Shown here one piece after another: positions 39,214-52,600 of a stretch of DNA of 64,000 nucleotides (positions are counted from its first letter, which is position 1; each line of letters starts with the position of its first letter). Location: the NCBI GenBank assembly GCA_946811695.1, contig OX328124.1:83332923-83396922 (forward strand), given 5' to 3'. The notes below the pieces were generated by a model. The model saw nothing but the letters and a program-made list of their open reading frames with translations, did no database searches and was not told where the DNA came from. Made by a program: the position numbers and the translations under genes. The stretch comes from Gonocerus acuteangulatus. Lineage: Eukaryota; Arthropoda; Insecta; Hemiptera; Coreidae.

Positions 39214-40412
39214 GTGTGTACTTACTCCTATTAGAATTAAAAAAAAAATATTATTAATAATGGACATACTCATTGCAATATCTGAATACTCCTCTAATAT
39301 CAACTTCTCTTGCAGCAGCTGCAACAAGTGGTACTGTAATTTTATCTTGTCCCATCCCAACCAGTACAAAAACGCCACCATTTTGTGTAGCCTGAAAAAA
39401 AAAATTAATTAATTTGAGTAAAGAAAAAAAACAACAAATCCTATAGCCAAGTTATAATTCTACTATAATAATTAATTATTGTCATAACAGATAAAATTTG
39501 TGACGTAATCTACCTTCAATCCAATATTCACTGTACTTTCAAATCCTCCACAGTCAATGGAAACGTTAGGCTTTTCTCCTAGTTTCTCTTCAATAAGTTT
39601 GGCAACATGGTCATAACTGTCATTTGGGCTTACCTGTAGAGTGTAATCAGCCCCACAATTTTTTGCCACCTTCAGTCTGCTTTCGAGAACGTCTGAAAGA
39701 AAGTGTATTTAATGCAAATCACCGGATTATCCTGTAAATTTTTAAATTTGCAGTATTTTTACCAATGCAGATAAGTTTAGATGCTCCCATATATTTTGCT
39801 GTTAAAATAGTGACAAGGCCTATTGGTCCTGCCCCCAAAACTAGTACAACAGATCCAAGAGTTACTTGTGCTCGTGAACATGCATGAACTCCAACTGACA
39901 ATGGTTCGAGGAGAGCTGCTTCATCAAGACTCACATGATCAGGTATCCTAAAAGTAAACATTCAAATTATTTATTTATTCAAATTTTAACGCCTAATATA
40001 CTCAACAATGATGTTTGGGATGGTCTACAGGTTACCACCCTTTTCTCGCCTGATAGGGCTGATGCATTTTTTTTTCAAAAGTAAAGCCATAACCTTAGGC
40101 ATGGAGTGCCTAAGCTCCACGGCATGGGTAGCCTTAGCTCTCACGGCCACTGGGCCTCCAAAGCACCCCAGTAGCAAGAAACATTATATTTAATCAATTG
40201 TACTGGTCAATTCTAGAATAATTTAAAGTATGACTGGAACCACTAAAACGATTGTTCTTCTAAAAACCATGTTTGTCTCGAAAAAAACAATAAAATGTCG
40301 TTTTCTCCCTTATGTGTGAGAATTTGGAAAATCGTCACATTATATTTTTTGTTCCCCTAAGGTTCCTTTATCACCTCCCAAAATATAACTAGACATATTT
40401 TAACAGGACACC

Positions 40413-40485
<73 letters not shown>

Positions 40486-40964
40486 AGTGTTAAACTATTA
40501 AAGTGGTTGAATATTTTATAGTGAAACTTACATAAGGTCTGCAAGTGTTGGGATAACATTTCATTGCTTCTTAAAATTTCATATTCGGTTACCACATAAT
40601 TTCTCCCTTTTGGAGTTATGGGATTCACAGTACATAATACATTAGTAAATGGGAGCCGTAATATATCTAGTCTTCTTCAGTAGCTAAATGATGGAGAAGG
40701 TCCTTTGGGATGAAGGAAGGAAACTTTTACTTCATCTTCGTCTTTGTTTTTGTCCATTATATAACCAAGGCACTAGTTAGAGTCAGAGACTATACTTATG
40801 TACTATTTACTAATGTGAATCCCGTAACTCCAAAAGGGAGAAATTACGTGGTAACCGAATATGAAATTTTAAGAAGCAATGAAATGTTATCCCAGTACCT
40901 CCAACACTTGTGAGACCATATGTAAGTTTCACTGTAAAATATTCAACCACTTTAATAGTTTAAC

Positions 40965-41015
<51 letters not shown>

Positions 41016-41017
41016 AC

Positions 41018-41080
<63 letters not shown>

Positions 41081-43188
41081 AATTGTTGATATTTATCTTT
41101 TATTTAAGTTCCTAGTCAATTAAAATATTTTGAGTACAATATATCATTAAACTTTAGACAAATATTCTAAATTAAACTAATTACAACAAATTATTAATGT
41201 ATAATATTTTTCTAAATAAGCTTTGTAATTAAGATAATAAAGTTAAAGTGTGTATAAAATATATAAAACAGTAAAGTTTGGATTAAATTTTACAATTAAG
41301 TATTAAAAAGCTTTTATATATAAAAATATGCAAAATTAGTCCAAAGCCACATTCGGTTTTAAATTATTTTGACTAAGAACCCATTTCAATCCCATAACCA
41401 AATTTGCTATAAAAATTAGTAATAAAATGGCCTATTTTATATAATTTTTTCAAAATTCTTAAAGTTGCATTTTTGAAAATATTTAGATTCAAAATTTTAT
41501 TTTCTCATAACCTATCATGTATTGCATGTCGTTTGAAAAGGCATATAAAGAGCTAAACATTAACACCTTCCCCATGTTTGTAACGTAAACAGGAGAGGAG
41601 TTATGACTATTTAAATGTTTTGAAAAAGCAAGATTTTGACCGCTTTTTGAAAACTTTACATGGCCGAATTCTGAAAAAAACCGTTCTAGATAAAAATTTG
41701 AAATTTTGTATTTTTATTTGTCCCAACGCCTACTTTGGGTGTACCAATTTTCATTAATATCTGAAAGGGTGCGGTAAAAAGGTGTGTTGACTTGACATGG
41801 AATGACAAATCATTTAACAGTTGGCCTTTTAAAAGAAAACCATGGAAGCATCAACAGGTTGTCTTTTAGTAATAGTACTAACTACAATATCTACATATGA
41901 TGATAGACAGGCAGAGAGGAGTTTAAATCCTTTCTGGACTCTAATTGCAACCTAGTTGCTTCGTACTAAGTTGTGTGATAATAGTTTCTACCCTAATCTG
42001 GAATGTGCATTTAATGACATAATGTCTGCTTAATAACCTGGATCAAAATTTAAATCAAAAGCTTCTTCTAATAAGACATGCATTTTCCCAGAGGAGAAAG
42101 AATATAAGCAGAAGAAGATGCTTCTAAGAAAAATTACAAACCCATTGCCATTTTCCCAACTTAGCGTTCTTACTTTTTTCTAAAACGGTCACATAAAAAT
42201 AATAGTCTATAAATATTCAATTTTATGTATAAAAAAAAGTGGACAACTGAACATATTTTGCTATTACTTGAAACAGAAGTCAGCTGGATGGGCATAATAT
42301 TTCCTTAAATTTCCATGAACAGGAGGAGTAGCACAGAATGTAACGTCTGGGCATAAATGATATCTCCCTTCTTTACAAAATGAACAAAACCGACATGGTA
42401 CTCCTGGCTCAATTGCAACTCTGTCACCTTTCAAAAAAATAAATTTATTCACACAATTAGAAACATTTAGTAGACATTATTTTATTTTATTAAAATCCCT
42501 TATGTAAAATTGATTTCAACTTATTAATAATTAATGTTGTACCTCTACCCCAGACATTGTTGTAATTCTGAATTATAAAAATATGTAACATTCTGATAAC
42601 AGCAGAGAAAATTTTTCTGAGGAAAAATATATAAACAAGGAGCCTCTGATTTTCAGATTCTACACTGCGCTTTAAGAGCAACTTAACAAATTTGTGAAGT
42701 ATCCCCACAAAGAATCTATAAAATGTCTACAATAACGATTCCAAATCTACAGCTTTGAGGCATGTGCACATAAAATCACCTTATAAAGCAAAATCCTTGA
42801 TCTTTGTAATGTGAGGTAATTATATATATATATCTGTGATGTATGCAGCGTTATTTGTGGAGTTCTCGATTTCGTAGAAGGTAGAAAAATAATGTCTCTC
42901 CACTGTTTTTCAAAGTATTTATTAGCAAAAGCTTTTCGAGAACATGGTTCTCATCGTCAGTGCATCTATTACTCCACCGGTAGTACTGCTAACAGCCTCT
43001 CCGAACAGGTGTGAGGTAATGACCTCACACCTGTTCGGAGAGGCTGTTAGCAGTACTACCGGTGGAGTAATAGATGCACTGACGATGAGAACCATGTTCT
43101 CGAAAAGCTTTTGCTAATAAATACTTTGAAAAACAGTGGAGAGACATTATTTTTCTACCTTCTACGATATATATATATATATATACAT

Positions 43189-43249
<61 letters not shown>

Positions 43250-46200
43250 TCATGTAACAGGCCACAAGGGCCCAGAGGAGCAGATACTTATGGTTTTTAT
43301 ACTCTGAACAAACATTAAGAAAATGAAAATTTATTATTAGATCTTTCTTTTCCTTTTGTTGCCTTTAAAAGTCTGTTGCATTGGTAGGACTAGTCATCTT
43401 TTTTGAAACTTTATGTGTATTTTTACTGTAGTCCATTAAGATTGAACAAACTAATTCCGATTTTGCTAGACGTGGATTGATTTTATCAGATAGAATATTC
43501 TCCAAATGTTTATTATAATTTAAAATAAATATGAATAAATACTTTTCATTCTACTGTAGGAACACATTTGTTACAGTGAGCTTGCATATTTTATCAAAAA
43601 AATCAGTCCCGTAACAGGCCACAAGGGCCCAGAGGGGCAGATACTGTAGAGGTATCTGATTCTTGACCATACGGCACACTAGGGAGATACGTGGTCAACA
43701 CTATGCTCCGACCGCCTGATTTTCCCCTTGGCTGCTTCGACTGCTAGAGTCATTAGCAACCAAGGTACCCATTATTAATTAAATTAATTAAAGGCTGGGT
43801 GAGCCTAGGGACGATCTGGGACCCCAAATCCAACCCTCGAACGGCAGAACTAGAAGAAAAGATTGCATGTTTTATAGTTATTGTATATAAATAATTTTTT
43901 TGAAAGAAAACGGAAGATTGCAAGAGATTAAAACAAATAAAATAGTAAATATTTTAATAGTATGTAATATTGGTACTTTAAGAAAATGTTTTAAAATTAA
44001 TGCTTGAACTTTCTTAATTCTTAACAGTATAAGATAATAGAATGGATGGTTGATTGGGCTACAAGCCATCATTTAGGCATTTGTTTCAGTTCAAATTAAT
44101 CAACCAAAGTAACTACCAAATAACCTAATGGCTAGAATCAAAGAACTGAGTTAAAAATTTAATTTTTTAAATAATTACATTTTTTTCCTACCTATTTTGA
44201 GATTCTTTACTTTAGCTCCTACTTTGACCACTGTGCCACTTGCTTCATGACCCATTATCATTGGATCAGTTACAATAAAATCTGCAATTCTTCCCTTTTC
44301 CACATAGTGCACATCTGAACCGCAGATGCCAACGGATCCCATCTGCAATAGCACTTCTGAAAGAGTAAATCAAATAGTAGGCTTAAAAAAAATACTCAAA
44401 TTTTATTTGCATTTAATAAAAATCAGAGGTTGCATGTCGATTATTTCATTATGAAAGAGGAAAGTATTTGGGTCAAAACTGAATAGATTGGGTTGAGCAT
44501 TTTACTATTTCCGATTTTTTTATTATTTGAAATCAGAATTGAATTCTTTTTTTGCTCTATTATTACAGCCAGATTTTGATTGTGAATGAATGTATCTTTT
44601 ATTTTGTTATAAAACATGGATTATATTAACATCTTAATAATGAAATGTTTGATAATTCTTTCAAAAATTGAATTAAATTTGATTTATTAAATAAATTAAA
44701 TGTGATTTATAACACTATCCAAATGTTTTATAAATACTCGTATATGCACACAAATGCCCTATAACTGGATTTTTTTTTTTTTTGTTTTTTTGGGTGCATT
44801 GTTGAAGAGTTATCCAGTTGAAAAGGACAAAACAAGTGTGGAAAAAGTGTTCTTTTTTTCCAAAATTATAGAATTTCAAGAGTGGATATCTCGAAAACTA
44901 AAGATATCTTGAAAAACTTGATTGAGTGGAACTTTTAGCAAATTTAATCAGCTTTTATTTGTTATAGAATGGTCATGTCACTGGGACGCAGCCCCCGTCA
45001 CCCCGGCCCAAAGGCTACGGGTGGGGACTTTTGATATGATGACCTCCTAACTAGCCCAAACAAAGTTAGAAAGTCAAAAATTGTGTTCCAAACATTTCCA
45101 TCTATAACTGCTAATTGCCTGGACTGCATAGTCAAATGAAAACTGCTTTATCAAACCATGCTCTATAAACCACCATCAATAACTAAGAAGTCAGTTTTAT
45201 ATAAAAAAATAGTTTTGTTTGAAAGCTATTAGTTTCAGATGCATCCCTTTAAAAAGAAGCCCATACACCAGAAACGGGTCAAGGAAATAAAGATTGTTAT
45301 TAGTACACTTTAACAAAGGACCATTTTTGGTACCAGTTAGGCATATTGAAGATTTGAAATAATTTTTCATGGATCAAACTTTGACAATTATATTCTTTCT
45401 ATATCTGTTAAAAGAAAATTGTATTGAATAGGTTGTGGCATAAGCATAAAAATCAAAAGAAAGATGGCATTTAATATATATATATATAAATAAATACTAG
45501 CTGACTACTCATGCTTCGTCACAGAAAATAAGCAGTTATTTTATTGTGTTAAATAATGTATCATCAAATTTAACGCTACTCTTTAATTTTGTGTAATTTA
45601 TTATTGCACGGTTCCCGTCATACTATTTGTTATTCATCGATTGATAAGTAATCAAAGTATAATGTTTCTTGACACTAGGGCACTCCGGACCAGAATCAAC
45701 AAAGAGATAACTTAGAGATATCCCGTTATCTATAGGTTACCAGCAATATAAGTTTAACACTTACCCGTAGAAATTCGTTGTCAATAATAAATGGATGGTA
45801 AAATTAAAAAAATGTCATTTGGAAACACCCATTATATTTGCGAGCATTACCAAGAATTGTTGTGACTGGGGATGTCGATGGGTGAGGAGGCTGTGCAAGG
45901 GTTCGGGATATTATTACCTCGGATGGACCATCACCAGGAAAACTCTATGGAGGACAAGTTGAAATGAACCTCAATTAAAATGGTGATTTTATCCCTCATA
46001 GCGTAAACTCTATGAGGAACAGTTAATTTCTAGTAATTCAAGGACTGCCATCATAGTTGAAATTAACCGCATTAAAAAATAATACTATGAAATAGATACA
46101 GTATGGTAACAGCTGTTCTGTTATCGTCCTAGCAACGCATTCTGCCTAGGCGAGCATGCTCTCTTTAAAACTAAAAATTCAAACCCGTCTAAAAATACTT

Positions 46201-47109
46201 AAAAATTTGAATATCAAAAAAACCTTTCTCAGCGAGTGTTTACATCCCAAAGGGAGTGGCCATACAAAATTTCAATTTTTTCTGTCACGTGGTTTGGGCT
46301 GGGCAATGATAGTGAGTCAGTAAGTGAAAGAGTGGTATTTGACAAATATATAGTAGATGTAATATATTAGCTAGTTGTAATGGAAAGTTTAGACGATTTC
46401 AGTAAAGAGTAAAGTTCACTTCATTTGCCTCTTTGATGTGTTTTTTTTAAGGCCTCCATTTCCTCCAAAAGCAATTTCACTGTCCATATTCTCTGACCCA
46501 AATTATATTGGGAAAATGCTTTATTTTATGATATAGTTATAATGAGCTCATGGTAATGATCAAGGCTGAGGACTAACTTCTTGCACTGAAGATGGTGGAT
46601 GGAAATGCTGAATGAGCTTAGTGCTAAAAATTAAAATATTTTTTGAGAGAAATGACATTATTAATTTCTCCTGAACATAGTCGTTCACCTCCTTATGTCC
46701 TTTCGATTTTATCTTAGGTAAAATAATACGCTTCCCGAATTTAACTATCAACTACAAACATTAATAAGCATTGAAATACAATAGAGTCAATTAATAAATG
46801 CATTGGTTAGAAGCTACTAGTTTCATTCAACAGAATGGATTAATAAAAAATATTATTTATGCACCACTCTGAGCAAGAAATTTTACTTACCATCATCTTT
46901 TGGCTCAGGAATAGGTGTGTCTTCCTGAAAAGTAAAAATATGTATAAGAGTAATAATAACTACATAAATATATATGTGCTTGTGTGTACTGAGAAAAATA
47001 GATAGTTAGGAAGTTGTTAATTAAAGATGCCTTAATAGCCTATAACTAAATAATTCCATGGCTCTTATCAGGCATACTACGACTATGAATGAATGAATAT
47101 ATGTGTGTG

Positions 47110-47160
<51 letters not shown>

Positions 47161-47390
47161 TTATATATATACTTATATACACATACATATATATTCATAG
47201 TTGTAGTATGCCTGATAAGAGCCATGGAATTATTTAATAATTTATATATATGTGTGTGTGTGTATTCATAATCATATATAAACATATATATGTACACATG
47301 TGTATATAAATTCATTCATAACCATAGTATGCACAAATTTTTGGTTTGGAAGTATTTATTACTCACAGGCTATTGAGATATCTTCAATTT

Positions 47391-47446
<56 letters not shown>

Positions 47447-48673
47447 TATTCATAGTTGTAGTATGCCTGATAAGAGCCATGGAATTATTTAATAATTTAT
47501 ATATATACAGTGGCGGAAAAAAGTATTTGCACTTCACTTTTTTATGAATAATTGAGTACAGGGAAACAAAAAACTTCACTTTACTGTACAAAAATAAAAA
47601 GTACATTTATCAAGAACTAAAATAAACCTCTTTATGAAAAATAATAATGATTCATAACTTAAAAAAAAATGAAAACTTTAAAAGTGCTTGGAAAAAAGTA
47701 TTTGCACACTTCCATATTTACAATTGAAAACTGTACTTCTCAAGCTTTAATATTTTGTCAAGAGGCCATTTGCGCCAATAATTGCCTCTAGACGTCTGGG
47801 CATTGATTGAACTAGGTTTTTAATTAAATCTAGGCTAATTTTTTCCCATTCCTGAGCAAGAAGTTGTTTAAGAAGATGTGTTCCAGTGATATGGAATTTT
47901 CTGATATTTTGATCAAGCGTAAGCCATAAATTTTCAATTATGTTTTTATCTGGTGACTGGGGAGGAGTGTGGAGCTGTTGGGGGACGTTAAATATCAAAC
48001 ACTCCTTTGTTATCCTCAGAGTATGTTTTGGATCGTTGTCCTGCTGGAATACGTACAGATTCTGGGCTCCAATTTTTTCGACACTACTACGCAAATTATG
48101 GCCCAAAATGATCATGTAGCCTTGTGCATTTAAATTACCTTCGATACTCACTCCATGATAGGAAACACACCCCCAAACCATAACATGACCTCCACCATGC
48201 TTTACAGTCACTGAAACATTTTGCTTCTTTAGGTCTTCACTGCGACGTCTCCAAATCGTCTTCCGACCATCTGAACCAAACAAATTAAATTTGCTTTCGT
48301 CAGAAAACACATTTTCCCAAAAGCTTAAAAGTTTCTGTACGTATTCCCTAGCAAAAGCAAGCCGTTTTTTGCGGTGAGTTTCACTGATGTATGGCTTCTT
48401 TCTTGGTACTCTACCGTGAAGCCCTTCCGAATGCAGGGAATATCTTATTGCTCTGTCACTAACCTGGACTCGAGATGTTGATTGGACCATGGCAGCCAGC
48501 TCTCGAGAACTTATCCTGGGTTTTATAAGGACTTCATTTTAGCGCGGTTACTCCCTATCTCCATAGGGAGAACCCGCTTATGAGGTTGACCTCACGACGC
48601 AATCCAGAAGTGCCGACTAGAAACTTTCACGTTTCAGACCCTATAGATCACGAAAATATAGGTGGCCCAAATT

Positions 48674-48744
<71 letters not shown>

Positions 48745-49563
48745 TTATATATATGCTTGTCTGTTCGCCCTCTATCAAGTTCAAAAATGGCCCAATTTTG
48801 ATGAAATTTCGTACAAAAATCTGTCTTCTAATTTGAAAGGTCAAGTTCGTTAACCAGCAGAATCCGCCCACGGGAAGATCGTGTTTGGGGCGAAATTAGC
48901 ACAAAAAAAATCGTAACGCTTACGTTTTTGAGTGAATATGCTTGCAGGTACTTGTTTTATAAGTTTCTTAACATAGGAAAACGAATGAAACCATTTTCAA
49001 GGCGATATCTGCAACCGTTCCTGAGAAAAGTGGAATCAATGTTTTTGTAAGTCATTATTTTTTTGTGGGTACTTAGAATCGCGGGATTCAATTGAAATAT
49101 TTTCTACATCTTGGAAATTAATACCAACTAAGATGTTTAAATTTTGATTATATTTGGAGTTAAGAAAGTATGCGAAAAAAAATATTTTATTAATTGACAT
49201 GAAAAGTTTTCGGATCTTCATACATTTTTCGTAAATATCTCGATAACGGTAGGGAAATCGTGGTAAGTGGAAGGTAACCATTCGAATGCTTATTAAATTC
49301 TCTACAAAAAAGGTTCTGAAGCAATATTCGATGTAGCAACGTCAATCAGGGATATAAGCTCTTAAATCTTAAAAAGTGTTTGTTTTGTTGTTTTGAAAGG
49401 GTTTATCTGACTTTTTAGTTGGTTGTTTTAGCGCGGTTCCTCCCTCCCCCATAGGGAGGAACACCGCTTATAAGGTTGATACAATGAAACAATCCGGAAG
49501 TGCCGACAAGAAAATTTCGCGTTTCAGAACCCCTAGAGACCGAAAATAACGGTGGTTCAAATT

Positions 49564-49614
<51 letters not shown>

Positions 49615-52600
49615 CTGTTCGCTCATTTCTGGCTTTCCTGATGGTCCGATTTTGATGAAATTTGGTACACAAATCTGTCGTCCAATTTGAAAGGTCAAGT
49701 TCGTTAACCAGCAAAATCCGCCCACTGGAAGATGGCGTTTGGGGCGAAATTCGCGCAAAAAAAATCGTAACGCTTACGTTTTTGAGTTCATAAGCTTGTA
49801 AGTACTCTTTTTATAGGCTTCTTGGGCGAGGAAAACGAATGGAACCATTTTCAAGGCGATAGCTTTAACCGTTGTCGAGAAAACTGAAAAATAATTTTTG
49901 AATGCCGTTTTTGGTTTGGGTACTTAGAATCATGGGATTCAGTTGAAACATTTACTGCATCTTCTACTTTCATTAAAACTAATATCTTGAAATTTTGGTT
50001 GCGTTTGGAGTTAAGAAAGGGTTAGAATAAAATATTTTATTAACAGACATAAAAAAGTTTTGGTAACTTTGTATACTTTCCTTTATATCTCAAAAAAGGT
50101 TGAGAATTTGGGAAACTGAAGAATACCATTAGAAAGCTTACTAAATGCTCTACAAAAAAGGTTCTAATGAAAGTTTTGATTAGGCGGTGTCAATCGGAGA
50201 AATAAGTGCTTAAAACTTTAAAGTAATTGTTTTCGCTTATTCGAACTGTTCTTTTTGTCTTTGATTTTGATACTTAAAATTATGGGATTCAGTTGAAACA
50301 TTTTCTGCATGTTTGAATTTCATCAACACTAATATGTTAAAATTTCGGTTACGTTTGGAGCTAAGGAAGGATTAGAATAAAATATTTTATTAACAGACAT
50401 GAAATGTTTTGGGAACTTCGTATACATTCCCTAATATCTCGAAGACGGTTAGGAATATTGGTGAACGGAGGGTTACCATGCGAAAGCTTACTAAATGTTC
50501 TACAAAAAAAGATTCTGAAACAATTTTTGATTAGGCTATGTCAATCGGAGAAATAAGTGCTTAAACTTTGAAGTAATTGATTTCGTTTATTCGAACGGTT
50601 CATTTTGTTTGTTTTTATTCCTTGTTATTTTTTAATTGCTTAAAGTTGGATAATGTATTTGACAATAAAACAGATTAATTAAAATAAGAAAAACAATTCA
50701 TTGTTAAAAATATATCAGGCTGTACCGTATGAAATGTCAGTTTTGGATTTGTCGATTTCCTTCAAATGTCTTGAAACTGTCGAGGCTCCTACTCCGAGTT
50801 CTTTGGCATATTCCCTAGTGTTTTTAATTGCTTATAGTAGCCAAATGTATTTGTCAATAAAACAGGATACGTATAATTAGAATCAATATTTTGTTTCTTA
50901 GAATTCGAAGATGCCGTATGAATATCTAGATTACAGTACTGGTGTTGATTTCGTTCTTTAGAATTATTCTTGGTATTCCCTATTTTCATCTGTTACCCAT
51001 AGTTTTTTATTGTTAGTAGGTTTTTCTTATTGATTATAGAATATAAATCTATTTGGCTATAAAACAGGATACGTAAAATTAGTGACAATATTTCGAAGAT
51101 TTCTGAGCGAAATACTTTTAAGATTTTCTACCACCACGAACGGCTTTTTTCCTCTATTTTTATCCACTCGATAGGCTTTATTTTGCATATTATTCTATAT
51201 AAGTTTTATTCAGCAGGGGATTCAGATGAAATGTCGTATTTTTGCTGTGGATTTTAAATACGATGTATCTAAGATTGGATAACATTAGCGAGTCTACATA
51301 GTTAAGAACTGACGACGGAGGATTACTTCTTGCTATGATTTAGTCTACATATGTATATTAAGTCCTAAATCCAAAAAATAAACTTCACAACGGTTAGATA
51401 CTATGAGCGAATATGGCGGTTCAATGCCCGTAGAAGCAGAAGGTCCGCAGGAAATTTACCTGCTAAGAGTTAATCCTCAAGAGCTGTAAATATACCCCAG
51501 GTATCTGCCGACACAAATACAAAGCCTAGGCGGAGAGCACCCCAAAAACACAGATCCAAACATAGGTTATATACTAAATATTCATAAAGACTACTTAGTT
51601 GTAAACCGATTCATCAATTAGCAATCAATAGTTTTCAACAAAGGTTATATACTAAATATTGATAAAAAGTATTTAATTAGAAAAAAAAAACAATATTCCA
51701 CAAGACTTGTTTTTGGTCCATTTGTATCTTCTCCATAGACTTAATTAGGTATATTATTCTATTGTAGTTGGGCAACTAAACTTTGTTTTATTTTGTTAAA
51801 TAAAGTTTTTTTTCTTGACTTGTTATTCGTCAAGACTTTTATTTGTCCTTGTGTATTTACTAGATAGGTTTTATTCGGCATATTATTCTATATAGGCTAA
51901 ATTAGGCAGGGTATTCTACTCAATCTTGTGTACTTCTTCTTGATCCTTCTGTACATGGGCGTATATAAAAACAATTTCGGGGGGGGGCTGAGACCATTTC
52001 CAGGGTATGGAATACTAAATATTTAGAGCTTGGAATAGTTTTAGGCAACTAAAACGCTATTACACGTAAAATAAAATATGTTTTATGAACTAAGTGATCT
52101 TATTTAATTTTCTTTTAAGGGTTTTACGAGAAGTTTTTATCATCAATTCAAAATTTCGGGAGGGGCTGCAGCCCCCTCAGCCCCCCCCCCTCCACTTCAT
52201 ATACGCCCATGCTTCTGTATCCACTAGAAAGGCTTTATTAGGCATATTTTGTATTGATTTATAGAGCTTTGCTTTAGAATGAGAGCCAGATTCTGTAATT
52301 TCCGCTTCTGTGTAAAAGTTAGCTACTGTCGGTGTCCCTGACGCCTGAATATCACTTTTATTCGAGATGTTCGAGAGGATTTTGACAATTTTCACGAGAT
52401 ATATAAAAAAAATAAGTTTATCTCTTTTCTAAGCTTATCAAATGACACTAGGGACATGAACGGAACCGCGCTAAGATGCTGCAGTTCCTGCGAGTCGGAC
52501 TTTTTTGTTTTAAATTGCATTTATCAGTAAAATTAGTATTGTAGTAAAATAAGCTAAGAAACGGTGAAAGGTATTGGTAATAAGTTTGGAGTGGCTGTGG

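Larger units (their letters stand above)
49436..52500 (-). mobile_element. HINE element Y, enlarged copy nested in X
   Basis: Starts ttttagcgcggttcctccct with hairpin, has (TA)n at 49566-49610 and ends tgcagttcctgcgagtcgga before a T-tract. At 3.07 kb it is almost three times the usual size. It contains a ~355-bp tandem duplication (about 49905-50250 and 50260-50610), a mariner helix-turn-helix fragment, degenerate repeats of the type ggcatattattctatat, and a MITE. Confidence 0.75.

Noticed and set aside
41500..42200. Additional SORD exons
   Set aside because: The eight identified exons join in phase and cover the whole protein, leaving no missing segment.
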